Positions 20,701 to 35,700 of a stretch of DNA of 64,000 nucleotides are shown piece by piece; the stretch's first letter is position 1; each line of letters begins with the position of its first letter. The notes below the pieces were generated by a model that saw only the letters and a program-made list of their open reading frames with translations, was not told where the DNA came from and made no database searches. The stretch covers positions 152,379 to 216,378 of the forward strand of contig SSNU01000221.1 of assembly GCA_012064415.1 (NCBI GenBank), in the 5' to 3' direction. The DNA is from Gyrodactylus bullatarudis (Eukaryota; Platyhelminthes; Monogenea; Gyrodactylidea; Gyrodactylidae). Made by a program: the position numbers and the translations under genes.

Positions 20701-23700
20701 TTTGTATCGATTAATAAAGAATTTCTCTTTAATACATCTATGCTGTCATCTCCAGGGTTTTTGTACAGAATGGAAAAATTCGAAACTGAAGCAGCATATT
20801 TCCTCTGTTTGATATACCTAGTAACCGCAGTGTCCTTATTCAGATGATCATTTGATCTTGTAGACAGCGTCCTAATTGTTATACCTATGTAAGAAGCACC
20901 ACAGTCACATTAGAATTTATGAATTAGTAGAGTCTTCTCTTCTTTAAGTTCAAACACTAGTTTTACGAAATTTCATCCAAATCTAATACAATCCTAATCT
21001 GACACATAAGCAGCAGTATTAACTACATGAATTACATCAGCTAAATATAAAAATATATCAAGAAAAAGATGAGTAGGAGAAATTTATAAAATAAATGAGA
21101 TCCTACTTCTGATGTCTGAGTGGACAACTGACGTTAGAAGAGTTCAATGATGAGAACCAACCAAGTTTCAACCCCCTTCCCTTGTACTCCAAAATGATGG
21201 AATTAATTTGGATTAATTTAATTAAATCATAGAATAGTCAGTGTAATAGTCTGATGAGAACTGGTGTAAAATACAAGTTTTATTGCTAAATATTCACTAG
21301 TCTTCTAAATCCTCTCCTGACAAATCTTTTATTAAAAGCAGAGAATATTTTACAGTATTCACTTGTTAAAATTGCACTCTAGGTCATTTCAACTGATCAG
21401 AAAGTCAATGACACAGATGGGAGGAAATTACTTACGATAATTACATTCTGGCAAGACTGCTTGATACTCTTTGCCAATGTTGATTGTCCTAATTTGGGTA
21501 AAAGCATTATTAGTGTAACATAGAGCAATGAACTTGGTAAAAAAGATCTTAATCATTCAACTATTTTAGTTAAATTCTCTTCAGAGGATAGCTCACGGAA
21601 TAGAATTAGTTGGCACACCATCGATATCTTCAAACTCCTCGCTATCTTCTTCTTCTTCGTCATATGTGAAAGCAGATTCTCTCTTTGATTGCGTAAATGC
21701 CTGGGAAAAGATAATAAAAATGAAAACGCTTCTCATCCAGATAACAAAAACAACTTCAAAATAATTAAAAAGGGCTATTTCCTTTTAAACAATGTAACCT
21801 GGAAACAGATATAAAATCTCTTACTTCATTGGAACACATGAAAACAGTAGCTCAGCTCAAAACCAATTTTACAAAGAACCAATACGAACTTATCAAAGTC
21901 ATTGGGATCTTCCATTTTTTAGGATCAAATATATATTATTCGACAAGGAAGAAATAATTTTTTAATTAATTACTAAAAATATTTCAAATCAACTTCAAAT
22001 CGATAAAATGAGAAGAAGTATTAAAAAAATACTTTCCAATGACTGAGTTTCAACTCAACGACACCGTGAGAGTTGTGATGAAAAATAAAGATAGCAGAAG
22101 ATGATTTGTTTTGGTTTAATTGTTTTTCTAAAGTTAGTTAATATGAAGATGGGAATTTATGGTTTTACAAAATTCTCAATTTTTTCATCAAGAAATCGAA
22201 TTTGATCAAAATTTTATGGAATCTAGATCATGAGGCCCTCTTTCACGATACGGAGAAAAAAATTTAGAAAAAAAAATCTTAGAAAAAATTTTTAAGGAAA
22301 ATACGGCAAATTTTAAATCTTGAAGTAGCGCCAAATTCCCATTTTTTTGAACTTTGAGTTGAAAATTTTTGTTAATTTCAGTGTGAGAGAGTGGATCAAA
22401 TGTTGATTCATAGGATCAAAATTATTCAAAGAAATCAAATATGCTGAATCTGGTTTTAAGAATCACCCCATAACTGTGTCAAAATCAAATTTTGAATTTT
22501 TCATCATTTTCCCTACTTGAAAGTCGTTGAAATTTGATATTTCAAGATCCCAGAAAAATGACGAATTTATAAAATATTTTATGATGATCATCTGTTTTTT
22601 TGTCTTATTGTGATCCTAAGAATCAAATTTTGATCACTCTCTCACATTGAAATCAACAAAAATTTTCAACTCAAAATTCAAAAAAATGGGAATTTGGCGC
22701 TACTTCAAGATTTAAAATTTGCCGTATTTTCCTTAAAAATTGTTTTTTTCTAAATTTTTTTCTCCGTATCGTGAAAGAGGGCCTCATGATCTAGATTTCA
22801 TAAAATTTTGATCAAATTCGATTTCTTGATGAAAAAATTGAGAATTTTGTAAAAACCATAAATTCCCATCTTCTTATTAATTAGGTGTAGTAATAATTAT
22901 GGCAGCATAATAGGATTTTTTCAGCTATCCCAAATCATCCTAAACTTACTTATTACTATATACGATGAGGAGGTAAATCATTTGAAGTTCTAACAAAACA
23001 TGGTCCTTAAAATTACCAACTATGATCGCTAATGATTCATTAGTAAAAGCCAAGAGTTCAGCCATATACACCTAGTTGACATGAAGGTGGGAATTTATGA
23101 TTTTTACAAAATTGTTAATTTTTTTCATCAAGAAATCAAATTTGATCAAGATTTTTTGGAATCTAGGTCATGAGACCCTCTTTCTTTCTTATGGAGAAAA
23201 AAATTAAGAAAAAATCAATTTTTAAGTAAAATACGGAAAATTTGAAATCTTGAAGTAGCGCGAAATTCCCATTTTTTTAAACTTTGAGTTGATTCTGGTT
23301 TTGAGAATCACCCCATAACCGTGTCAAAATCAGATTTTGAATTTTTTATCATTTTCACTGCCTGAAAGTCGATGAAATTTGATATTTCAAGATCTTTTTT
23401 GTCTTATTGTGATCCTAAAAATCAACTTTTGATCACTCTCTCACATTGAAATCAGTTCAAAAAATTGGAATTTGGTGATACTTCAAGATTTCAAATTTGC
23501 CGTATTTTCCTTAAAAATTTATTTTTTCTCCTAAAGAAAGAAATAGGGCCTGATGATCTAGATTCAAAAAAATCTTGATCAAATTCGATTTCTTGATGAA
23601 AAAGAATGTTGTAAAAGTCATAAATTACCATCTTCATATCAACTAATTTTACGTAGAATTCAAATCTAATCACAGTTTTTCAGTGAGAGATTCATAGAAA

Positions 23701-26700
23701 AAATTAAATCAGATTTAATGACCCTGCTTTTTTCTTCAGATTATCAAAATTTTTGATCCCATTTTAATTTTTTCGATCTGATCGGATCAAAATGAAAATT
23801 TTTCCAAATAATTAACCGATATATCTTGAAAGATCCTGAAATTTTTTGACAAATACTTATAATTCCCTCAAAAATATCAGCTTTTTTCATTCTCAGTTCA
23901 ACACACGGGAGATTGGATCTCGTTTGATCCTGATTTTCTCGATCATTTCGAAAGTGAGATAATTTTCAATCACAGTTTTAGAAACTTGATTATATTTGGA
24001 ATCGAATCTGTTTTTTTTGATGGAAAAGATCCGAAGATAATACAAAAAGTTCAGGATCAAAGTCAAATTTTCATGTTTCACCTACTAATGGGTAGACTCA
24101 ATTTTTGCCATTTTCTACCGGTTTTTTTGCGTTGTTATGCTTCCCCACCCCATCATTCATATATAAGCTATATTTAGATATAATTACTTTTAATTTTGCA
24201 AAAAAATTGGATTTTTATAATTTTGAGAAATTTCCCAACTTCATATTAGCCAACTTTAGCTTTGAATATAATTATTTCTGGACCAAGATTTACCTTTTTT
24301 CCTTTATACTATTAAATATTAACAGCTCCAATGACAAGGGTAAGAGAGTTGAATCAATAGTAACATGTATGGATTCATTGCAATTCTTCAATCTTTATGA
24401 TATACAGTAGTTAAAATCATTTGTAGAATAAATCAATGAATGAGAACTAAATCTAAAAATAAATACTCACATGCATATCAAGCTGATCCTCTGTAAAGTT
24501 AAAGTCAAAAGCATTTGGAGAGACTTGACGATCATTAATTTCAGCTTGGCTCAATTCGGTCGTTGCGTTCTTTTCACAATCTACTGAATCATTGAAATAT
24601 CCAAATGGTACATTTGGTAATGGTGCTGATTTTGGCGCTTTATCTGAGTTATTTCCTCCGTTTTGTGTAGTTTTCATGGGACTTTGATTATAATGACATG
24701 ATTTAATAATATTCTTTTCAATATACTTTTTCGAATCCTTATTGATAAAGTCATTATTGTTGCAATTTGTTAGGGAATTTTCCGAGGAATAATCTGTAGA
24801 GTGACATTCACTTAGACACCGGAATAAGGAAGACTTTGGTTTCTTCTTGAGGTTATAAAATAGACCGGAACCCTTTCTATTCGGACTTAACATTGGCGGT
24901 GGTGTATAGGGAGCCAGGAATTTGGATTTGTCTTTATTTGGAGGTAGAGGGGTTCGCAATCTGCTCATATTGCCAGTAACCTTAAAATAATAAAATAGGG
25001 TTGAATGAATTGAGTTTTAAAAAACTATTAAATTAAACGTACATTCGGATGAATGTACAGCGGAGCTGGCCTTCTTTTCTTCTTAGGGAGTCGCTTATCT
25101 TCTTCATAAATTGTCAATGTTTGGCTTTGTATTGATTCAGTTCCATTGGGATTATCAAAGAATGTCTCTTTCGTGGCATTGATTATTTCTTTCTCAAAGA
25201 TCCAATTACTAGGAGAATATACAGATAAAATCATTCATCAAAGTGAAAATTATATAAAAGTTTCGTCTTACTCATGAGCTACTATGGGAACTTTTTGAGA
25301 GTTCTGATCAACAGTTAGTGCCAGCTTATCAGTTGCATTCAGCGTGATTGAATTTGAATGTAATTTGGTCTTTACATGATTGTTATCAAAGTTTTCTTTA
25401 GCCTCACTAATCGGATGTGTGTTGGAAAAGTCTGGATAAAAGTCATCGTTTAATTCAATTTAATTAATGACAATAGTAAAGGTTTATTTGAGGGATTAAA
25501 ACGCTTTTATTATAATTATTATATTGTTAAATCCTTTGTCTGCTATATAGAGATTATTATCAATACGAATAGATATTCAAAAAAAAATTTACGCCACGTC
25601 ACTCAATTGTGCAATTTTCAGTCAAGCAAAAATAGACCTATCTGGTCCTACCTACATTTAAGCATTTTTAAAGGTTTTACGATGTAGAGCAGTTCTCTAA
25701 TATACAAGTAAATGCCAGAGGAAAATGAGATTAGAATTGTAAAATTATCGAGCAGTTAATTTTGACTGAAAAGTTCACTAATTTCGATTGAAAACGTGTT
25801 AATGAATTTCCAATCAATAAATTATTCTGTTTCTCTACTATGCTTATTGAGCTTTAAATTTTTATTTCAAGTTCGTATTTGGAGATAGGATCTAGGCTTG
25901 CAAAAGTAAAGTCTGATAGATTCATGAAAAATGGACTGTGACTATCTCAAAATTTGTTTTTAAATAATGAAAATTATAAAGTGAAGAAATAAATTGCGTT
26001 TCAAACAATTCTTAACAGGAAGAAACGAATTGAAAAGGAAAGTGATTTTCTTTTCTTTCTTACATGCTTACTTTCTCCGCTAAAGTAATTTTATGCTGAA
26101 TAAATTTCAGAGCATGTATGAAAAAAAATAAGATATGACTTTCAAATTTGCATAAATCGTAAAATATCAGCTATTACCAGGTAAATTAATGAATTTCTCA
26201 CTAACATACAATCCTGAATAGTGCTTGAGTATAAGGTTCGATTCTCGAAGCAGGCGTAAGGCTTAGTGACGATCCCTAATTAGGGTGAAACTAGTATAAG
26301 TTCTCGCTTGGTCTTTGGATGTGTGAAATTTATTGTAAGTTTTATTGAGTTAGTCATTTGAGGTTCAACTTGAGCTACTGTATCAGTAATAAATTTCTAT
26401 TGTTTTTATCTCAATCAGTAGAAATACATTCATTTCTGAGAGTATCTTTATTTTATTGAAATTTCACCAATAAGTCTCGAAATAACCAGCGTTAAAAGAG
26501 GTTATTTTTTAGGATCATCATTAAACAAAGAAAATATTTACTCTTATTCATTTTTTTGATAAAACACACCATTTACTGCTTGGAAATTGATAAACTAGGG
26601 TGATCATTTCAAAATGACGGGCTACTTTCAAAAAAATAAATAAGAGTAAATATTTTCTTTGTCTAAATAGCGTTTGATTCCCCTCAGACCTTGAAATCAA

Positions 26701-29700
26701 CAGATATTTTCAACTCAAACTTTTAAAAAATAAAAAAATCGCGCCATCTCGAATTTTAAAATTTCTCCTAATTGTTCATCTTATTAAATAAAGCTAAAGA
26801 ATTAAAATAAAGACTAGGTTTATCAGTTGAGCAATTTACATTCAATATGCATTCGGATAATCTAGAATATTTTACTTGAGTGATAACAGTTTTGATTATT
26901 ATGAGATTTTCTTTAACGATTAAACCTAACTTCATAAATTATTTAGTCCTATTTTAAGCTTAAAGTTCCGGAGAATTTTTTTTCATGACTTGCATTCAAT
27001 CTTCTGTCTATCCTATTGTTTGTGAATACGCTGATAACGAATCTTCAGTTGTTTTAACGCAATAATTTTTGGTTAAAAAGTTATCGATCAAAATATGAAT
27101 CATTTTTTGATCCAAAAACAGGTTATCTTTGTAGCTTTAGGGGATAGAGTTCCGGCGATTGCATATTTGAATTCTGATTGGTATGATTACTCGATAAAAG
27201 TTATCTTACTTTCTATCAATGACCCTGGGAAGGAGGTTTTCAAAAAACGTTTTAAACAAAAATTTCAACTCTCTTTAAATTAGTATTTCTCGAGTTTGAC
27301 GAATGATATAGCCAAGATCTTTGCGTATTCCAGGAGATTAATAAATTTCCTATCGAATGGGGTGCAAAAGAAGTATTTTCTGAGGCTTGAATGAATAATA
27401 ATGAGTAGCTAAAATGACGTGTGATAGAACTATCACCGTGGGACTTTGTTACTTTCTCAATTTCATCTCAAGGTGAATTTGACCTATGGACACTTGCTTT
27501 TCTTACAAAAGTTATTTTCAAGATAAACTTGAACCTATATTTCAAAATTAATTTATCTATTTTATCTCAAGAGATAACTTCAAGTAAATTACAGTTTCTT
27601 TAAAATAAAATTATAGCTTGAAAAAGTTCCCACTTCCATATATGAGGGCTAAAGGGTTAAATTTTGAAATTAGCTTTCGCCAAATAAAATTTTTATACTT
27701 TATTAGCTAACAAATGCTGAGTTAATATTTCAATTTTGCAAGTTTTAAAAAGAAAGCGGTGCCCTACGCTTGCAATAATTGAGGAAAAATATGCTTTCAA
27801 ATCTTATTCGTTAAATAATAAATTCACTTGAAGGACCTATACAGGGGAAATAAAATTCCATCATCTAACAAAAAAACAATAACAACAGATCAAGAGAATT
27901 ACATGGCTCACTCATGGAAAAGGCACTAATGACATTTTCTTTGAAGTCAAATAAACAATTTGATGATTCACACGAATTTTGAGCAGTATTTGTCGACGGA
28001 TTATCTCTGTCAATATTCTTGCCAGGAGAAGAGATCAATAGATTAGTGGAGTTCCATGTATATGGTGTATTCTCGTCGAAGCGAGCATTCTTTGAAACGT
28101 TTACTGTTAGATCGGAGTCAAATTGGAATTTGCTATATCTCTCGTCAGAACTGAGTTGATCAGTAGCTTTTCGTTTCACTGGAAAAAAGAAAGTAAAGGG
28201 ATTTCTCACTAACTCCTATCGTAGAAGTCGGTAATTCTCAGTTATTACGGTAATCTAAACAATACCTCAACCTACTTATAATATAGGCTAAACGAATTTG
28301 AAGAATCGCAAAGTCTCAAATAGATTTTGATTAATTAAATATCACGAATGGTAAAATTCAGTTATTATCTACCAATAATTACTTGTAAGTAGATTAGGGG
28401 GGGGGATTTTAATAGAAGATCAAAAGAATCCTAATTAAATGAAAAAATTTTCAATAATTTTGAGTCTAATTACAATAAAAATTCATAGAAAGTACAAAAT
28501 TAATTCTCGAGAAAGTGGATCAATCTGATCAGACTCACAATTCATACTGTCAACCGGAAATGAATCAGGGGCAGGTGTAACCGGAGAGTAATGAGCTCCG
28601 AATGGTCCAGTACATGGAAGTGGTTTATTCCCAAAATATGCGACAGCTTTGAAGTTTTTATTCTCCTTTTCATCAATATCATTCTTTAGAGTATTCTCAG
28701 TTATTATGCAGGTAACTAAAAGAAAATTTCTCATGAATCATGCTCGTTATGAGCTTGAAAAATTAATTTTAATTTTATCATCCATCAATAGTCTTGAGGA
28801 ATTCAATTTTGAGAATTTTTAAAATACTTTGCCAATAACCATAAAAGTTACATTTCTCGACAAGTTTTATATAATTTCAGGGCCTAAAAATGGCCAATGT
28901 CTCCTAAAAAATTCTTTACCAGCGTATTTTGAAATTTTCAATATCAGCAATATCCCTTGAAAAAAAATTCTGTGGGTCTTCAAGGGTTAAGAGATATAAT
29001 CCTCTAGACTTAGAGTTAATACAAAGATTTCATTTGTAATAGAGGTTCTTCTCTATTTATGTCAACAAGTTGAGGATATCAAATGTTTATCACATCAATC
29101 AAGAAACTGAAAAGAGGATTTGGTTATCTTCTTCTGGTTTTATATATCATAGTTATAAGTTAATTGTAAATGTAATTTAACCCGGAATAATATATCAGTA
29201 TGAAATTCTAGGAAAGGGCTAAACTTTTAATTCTGCATTGAATGGTAGTTCAAAACGAAGATTTTCGAAACTTTCTTATTCCTGAAGCTAGAATTCTGAA
29301 AAGCATACCAAACGATAGATCTTTATATAACTAAATCTTTTACATAAAAATATTTTCGAAAAAATATTATTTAAGGCTATTCTTGTGAATCACATCAGGA
29401 ATCCTACTTATGAATCAAAAAATAACTGTGCTTAAGGTTCCTTGTTCTCTCATTGGTTAAAAAAATCATGATTTTGGTATATAACCGAGATGTAAAATAC
29501 GATTTGGACAGAGTGGGATAGAAAACGAGAACTTCACCTGTATAATATCGATGAGATAGCTACTTACTGTTACTACTTTGATTTGTTTTAGGTACGGTAG
29601 TCTGTAGTTGTTGAACCGAGGAGATTATAGTTGAACAAGAGGCTGTATTATTAGCTATATTGAGATCAATTGGCTTTTCAGTTCTTTTAGCGAGGGAGGG

Positions 29701-32700
29701 TAGAAATTTCTCCTGTTGCAGGGAATTATGAAGTTGACTCGGATGGACGTTAGAGGGCTGGTATGTTACATCATTCGATAGGTGAGATAAGCTGGTGGGA
29801 TTCTTGAAGCCTGAATACTGTGGAAAACCGGATTCATGACGTCTGCGCACAACTTGTCCGTTGTTATCGGGTTGAAAATTTCTCTGATCATCAGTAAGAA
29901 GATGGTGAAATAAATTTTCCTTCTAAAAAGAAAATTTTAATTTGAAAGTAGATTTCGTAATTTGAATCGAATGAAAAAAGTCCAAATTTTCTAAAAATTT
30001 GTGCCAATTCATAGCATTGAAGTTATCTTTCAGGTCCATGGCTCATATGTTGGCAAAAATATTAAAACTAAAATTTTTGTAGAAAAAAAGATCCCATAAA
30101 TAAAAGATACACACCATTGAATAGTTTGCTTATCAATCTTCCTAAAATAGTTATTCTCAAAAGTTATTTTATTGGGATTGACTAAATCCACTAGAAAATC
30201 TTAAAATTAATTGTGCGGTCGCTTAAAAGCAGGGAAAATGTGTTGAAAAAAATTTTTATGAAAAGGTTTTCAGATGATTCAACGTGTTTTATGCATCTAT
30301 AATTCATTCTGATTCCGAATATGTATTCATATTCAATGTCTGAGTTCATTAAATAGACTCGGACCTGGAAGGGTTGATAAGAAAATCTCTTCAAAGTTCA
30401 GAAAATAAAGAAAAACTATTGGTTAATGCACCTCAAGCCAAATAGGTTCGAATCTTGTTTTCCTATGTAGAATTTCTCCAACTTTTATTTTCAATTTAGA
30501 TATTAGAGTTAAGTTTATTTTCATTTTTCCTGATAGTTTAAAGATTTTTTCATATCAAAATTAACTTTTTGAAAAACGATGCACAACGTGTAATCAAATC
30601 CGAATTGATATAACTTTGGCAAATTCTCATTTAGATTTTTTCAGTATTTCACAAAGTTTTGTAAATATTTTTAATTTTAATTATGAAATCCATTAAAAAA
30701 TTTTAATCGTGAAATTTGGTCATGAGCCTAGATAGAACAAGTTTTAAAGAATGAGGATGTGAGATGAAAACAATTTAGAGAATACACGAATTTCATTGGT
30801 TAATATTAATCTTGAATAATATTTGTCTGCTTGTGGTTGGCATGAATAACAATCTGGTCTGATAAAGTGTTATAATGTGTTATTTCCTCTAAAATAAGTT
30901 ATAATTTCTTTCATCATCCCTAAATTGGGTATAAAGATAGAGTTTAATAAGATATTAAATATTTAATCATGAAAAAAGTATAAATTATTTTTAACTTCTC
31001 GCAAAGTTATCAATCAATTAATGACCTGTTTTGGTTTTTTCAATGGACTTAGAATATTTTCTTTATTTGATTAAAATAAATTTTCATGTTGTTTACAAAT
31101 AAATTGAATAGATTCCGTTTTATGAAATTCCCTCTAAAATTAATTTTAACTTAAAGGTAAAATGCTTGCAAGTCATTGAATAAAACAATCCAGCTCAGCT
31201 CATAGGTAGCAGGACAATACAGTAGAAAGAATAATTAAATTCAGTTAATTCGAATTCTCGACCCCAGTTGAAGTAAAAACTAATTTAATAAATATCTAGT
31301 CAGGGAATAAGACTTATAAAATCTGATGATACAAACACTATTTATAGTATTTGATTCACTTAAATACTACTTTTAATTTTTAGGGCTGAGAAGAGGTCAA
31401 GTTTTACCAAAATGCGAAACCACTTCAACCAAAATCTTTATGTGGTTGTGACTTTGTTAAACAACTTTATTATTAAATAATCAATAATAGTTTTAACAAC
31501 ATATTATAGTATAATAGAAAGTCTTTAACTATATGTAAATGCATAACTTTTTATGCTCAAGTGAATTAATTATGACTAGGGCCTCAAAAAAGTACATTTG
31601 GTCTATTTTTACTCTTGACAAAGGACTGGCTGAGTTTTGCTAATCTGAAGAAAAAATCTGCTTATCTAATCCTATTTAAAAGATAGCTGGTACTATTTCT
31701 GTACTAAATTGTTGCCCAGGTACTTTATTGTACTATTTTTCAAATTTAATCTCAGAATATAGTTCCCTCAACGAGCTACCAACCACAATTTTCGATGAAT
31801 TCATAGCTATATTCCTGATATCGAGCTTTCATCATCTAAGAAAATAGCATCTAGATCGTAGCTTTTTGTTGGATAATATTTCTTCATGAATTTCAAATTG
31901 CAACTAAAAGGATATACATGTGTATGTATTTTGGAAAATATGCACAAGAACAGTTGAAGGGTCATTTTCTATCATGGAAAAAAATTGAACAAAAATCAGA
32001 AACTTTGTTGATACAAGATTGACTAAAAGTTCTGCAACAATTTACGGTAGAGGACTATTTTTTAACTCAAAATCCCTTAAATTTTCTTGAAAGTACTTTT
32101 TTCTAATTATTTTTCAGTTTTTGAGATATTATTTTTCATCTTTTTTGGTACTATTTTTGAGGCCCATAATTTATGACTGATTACTGTAGTTTAGTTATCA
32201 AAAGTAAGAATGATTCTCTAGATAACGTTGGCAATAATTTTTATTACGATTCTCATAAATTGATAAAAAGTTTAATAGTAAAAGAAATATCATTCATAAT
32301 ACGTCAGTGCATTTCAGTTTCATGGGAAATGATTCAGTTTTATCAAAAATAGACTTTTTCCCAAAAGTTCAAGCAATCGAATTAATTTTCACGAATTCCT
32401 CCAACTTATTTTCACGATAAAATAAATTGGAAATTAGTTAACTAATGGGTAGGGAAGAGCTTCCACTGCATCAAATCCTCTCCGTAAAATGTTGGCTAAT
32501 GGAAAAATATTTATTGATCCTGTTCATCTTAAAATGAAATCAAAGAGGAAATTTTAATCTACTTCTTCCAGATTCCGAAAAAAGAAGAGGATAAGAAGCT
32601 TTCTTGTCTTGTAATTCCTAATCGCTGATGGCTACTCTCTTTATTAAACTTATAACTAGAAACAGGTTATACTTTTAACAAGATGGAATTGTTAGTCCCA

Positions 32701-35700
32701 TTGTATGGTGAAATCAATAGAAGAATTAACAGATTTTCATTCATTCTGTTTTATTTAGCAAACAAAAAACCATAAAGTTTGGCAAACATGGAGAGATCCT
32801 ATAAATAAATTATCTTTGATCAATAATGCCAATAGTAGATCTTGAAATTATTACTTCCAGAATAATTTTAGTTGAATTCAGAATTTTGATCACATTTAAG
32901 AAGATTTAATCTCTCTCTCCCTATGCCTAATGGAAAAAATGGTGAAAATTTTCCATGAGTACATTCTGAGTACATTTTAAATTCTATAAAGTAAATCATA
33001 GATTATCTTGTGAATGTATATTACATATATTACAACATGAAAGTAAGATTAAATTAACAGATCAAAGTGCCTGGGTAATAGCAAGCTGATTACTTTCTTT
33101 AATAACCGAAACGTGAATTTTCTTGTTATTATTAATTATTGAGTAACTCATTGTTTTTCCTTCAGAAATATATTCACCTTGATCAGGAAAATCAGTCATT
33201 ATAATTACTCTAATGATACAGTGTCTTGTGTTTCAATTCGGCAATTATTATTCCTTGCTAAATAATATGAGCAACATTTGGATGAAATGTTTATCAAACT
33301 TGATTTCTTTAAAGTATATCTTTTGGGTAACTTATCTGAATGAGAGAATTCCAAAAATAAACAGGAAGATAAATTAGAAGGGGCAAATATTCCCTATCAT
33401 GACTAAGAATTCATCGATTTTTATAAGAATCCCAATATTTTCCCGAGGAACCTATGTAGATTTCTTAAAAATTAGTTCGTTGTGAACACTAAAATTATTT
33501 TTTTTTTTCATTAATAAATCTCTATTTTCAAACACCTAAAAATCAGAATAAAGATAACAGTCGTAGTAATTCATCAAATCCATCCTCCTCCTACCCATCT
33601 CGCTCACTTGCAGTAACAGAAAGCAGATAGTCCCAATTACCACAGCTCCATAAGCTACTAACATTTGCCCTTCTGAATATACAGAGTTTGATGAGCTAGC
33701 TGCGCGCCCATGAAAGAGATACACCACCTTTCGGTTAACAGCTGAACGGGTTAACCTATTGCGACATACGGACAGTGTTAGAGCAATCCTGCTCCCCCTT
33801 AAACGTCCTAATATCACACTACTTTATGTGCTTGAACTTGACTGATAAAGCATAGAATTAAAAGAAGCCAAAAAAGAAAGTTATCAAAGTGAAAATTAGA
33901 ATCAGAAATCCAATTGAGTTAACCAATAGGATATAATAATTATAGGGGAAAAAATAAGGGATGATGATCACGAGAGTGTAAAAACCATTTTTCCTCAGGT
34001 GTAGGAAAATAACAAGTAGTGAAAAAAGTGGAATATCTTTTTTATTATTATTACGATGATCTATTTTTATTTAGGCTTAGTTAGCAAGCAAGTTCTCTCT
34101 CTCTCACTCTGAATCCAATCTCCATACCTATACCTACGAAGTAAAATCACATGATCTCACAACTAAAATTTTTTTCATTCATTTTCTCCCCGATAGATTC
34201 ATTCAATTCTATGGATTTATACCTCATTGTACCTCCCCCTCCTTAATAATAGATTGAAGTAAATTGATTCTATCTATACTTCTTATTTTTTACATGATAT
34301 ATATAAAACGCACATCTAGTGTATTCGAAAATGAATCTCAAGTCTATCTACTGCTCACACATACAAACATTGTGATCATAAAATCATTGACCATGGAATA
34401 ATAATATACTATTGTATACAGTATATTATATATGAATGGTACATACAAACAATAGTTAGTCATATGGATTCCTATTGAACTACACATATAGAATTACATT
34501 GTAATATCATACTAAATTACAGGATACTTGTATATAGCAATAATTATATCCTCTATTCAGCTTTTGATATTTTTTCATATTTTCATTATTACAGCTTACA
34601 AATGTAGAGAATTATAAAATAATAATAAAAAAAATAACTCTTCACTCTTATCGATTAACGTTAGTTAGTAGTTACTAGTTAATAATAATTTTTACAGGAT
34701 TCAATTGAGAAATTGACTTACCTTTAGCAAATCCAGACTTGATGATGTCTTTTCAATGATGAAGGATGAAGAATGACTCGAATCTTCATAAGCATTTTGG
34801 TTATTAGTGGAGATATTCGACCAATCATTTCTTGTCAAGTTACTTCTAGAAGAGTTATTGCTGCTTGAAGCATAGAGATCTTGAGAATTGAATCTTTGAG
34901 GTTTCGAATCGAATGAGCTATTGTCAGTGTTGTCTGACATTGTGGAAGAAGGTTCATACTGAAAGCACAAGTTAGCATCATTCATCATGTTTGTGGTCAA
35001 TTTTGAGGATTTCCGAGCTTTCTTTTCTCTCAATTGAGATTTTGAAGATTTTTCTTGATATTCAGCATTGCTATCAACACTTTCAGGGATTAATTTATCA
35101 GATATGCTACTGTTTTCATTATTCTCTGAGCCGTTAATCAAGCTATAACCACCATGCAAACGCATGTGACCGTTTAGAGCTGGCTGGTTCTTGAATTTCT
35201 TACCGCATACTTGACATGATACCTTTTTCGGCTCCTCCAATGAATATGACATCCATAGAGCTTTGACAAACTTTGAAGAAGCATCATCATTTTCACCTTG
35301 AAGAAATAGTATATAACATTTTCTTGGCGATAAAAAATTCTATCATGCATTATTATTTTGCATGAAGATGCCTTTGTAGTTCAAAGTTTAAACCCTTGTT
35401 TTTAATTTTTATTTGCTAACAAATTCAACATAATTTTTGAGCTTAGAATGTCAACAAAATGGACATAATTTTTTCTCTATGATTTTAGATTTCAATCTAA
35501 TAGATCTTTTGCGCATTTTACATGATACATTCATATGACAACAACTTTCCATATAAATTAATAGATGATAAATTAGATTTTAAGGCAACTTTTTGTTTCT
35601 CTAAGAACCAGAAATGCATAATTAATTTATTTTTCTGGTTTGTCTATTAGAATCCGATTATGTAAAATAGCATTAGTTATTCTTAAAATGTAACCATATT

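Larger units (their letters stand above)
20193..20986. mobile_element. MULE-like foldback ends enclosing a PLE remnant
   Basis: The left end AGATTTGGATGAAATTTC and the right end GAAATTTCATCCAAATCT are inverted. Internal AACTCAAAGATTATTC and ACAGGTGGTTACACTAG match the arms of the complete foldback at 42315-42810. A PLE remnant occupies most of the interior (about 20365-20945). I could not confirm a target duplication here. Confidence 0.5.

Noticed and set aside
26225..26300. B-box-like GGTTCGATTCTCG, possible tRNA or SINE
   Set aside because: No A box at the right distance, no acceptor pairing, and no poly-A tail found; too little to call.
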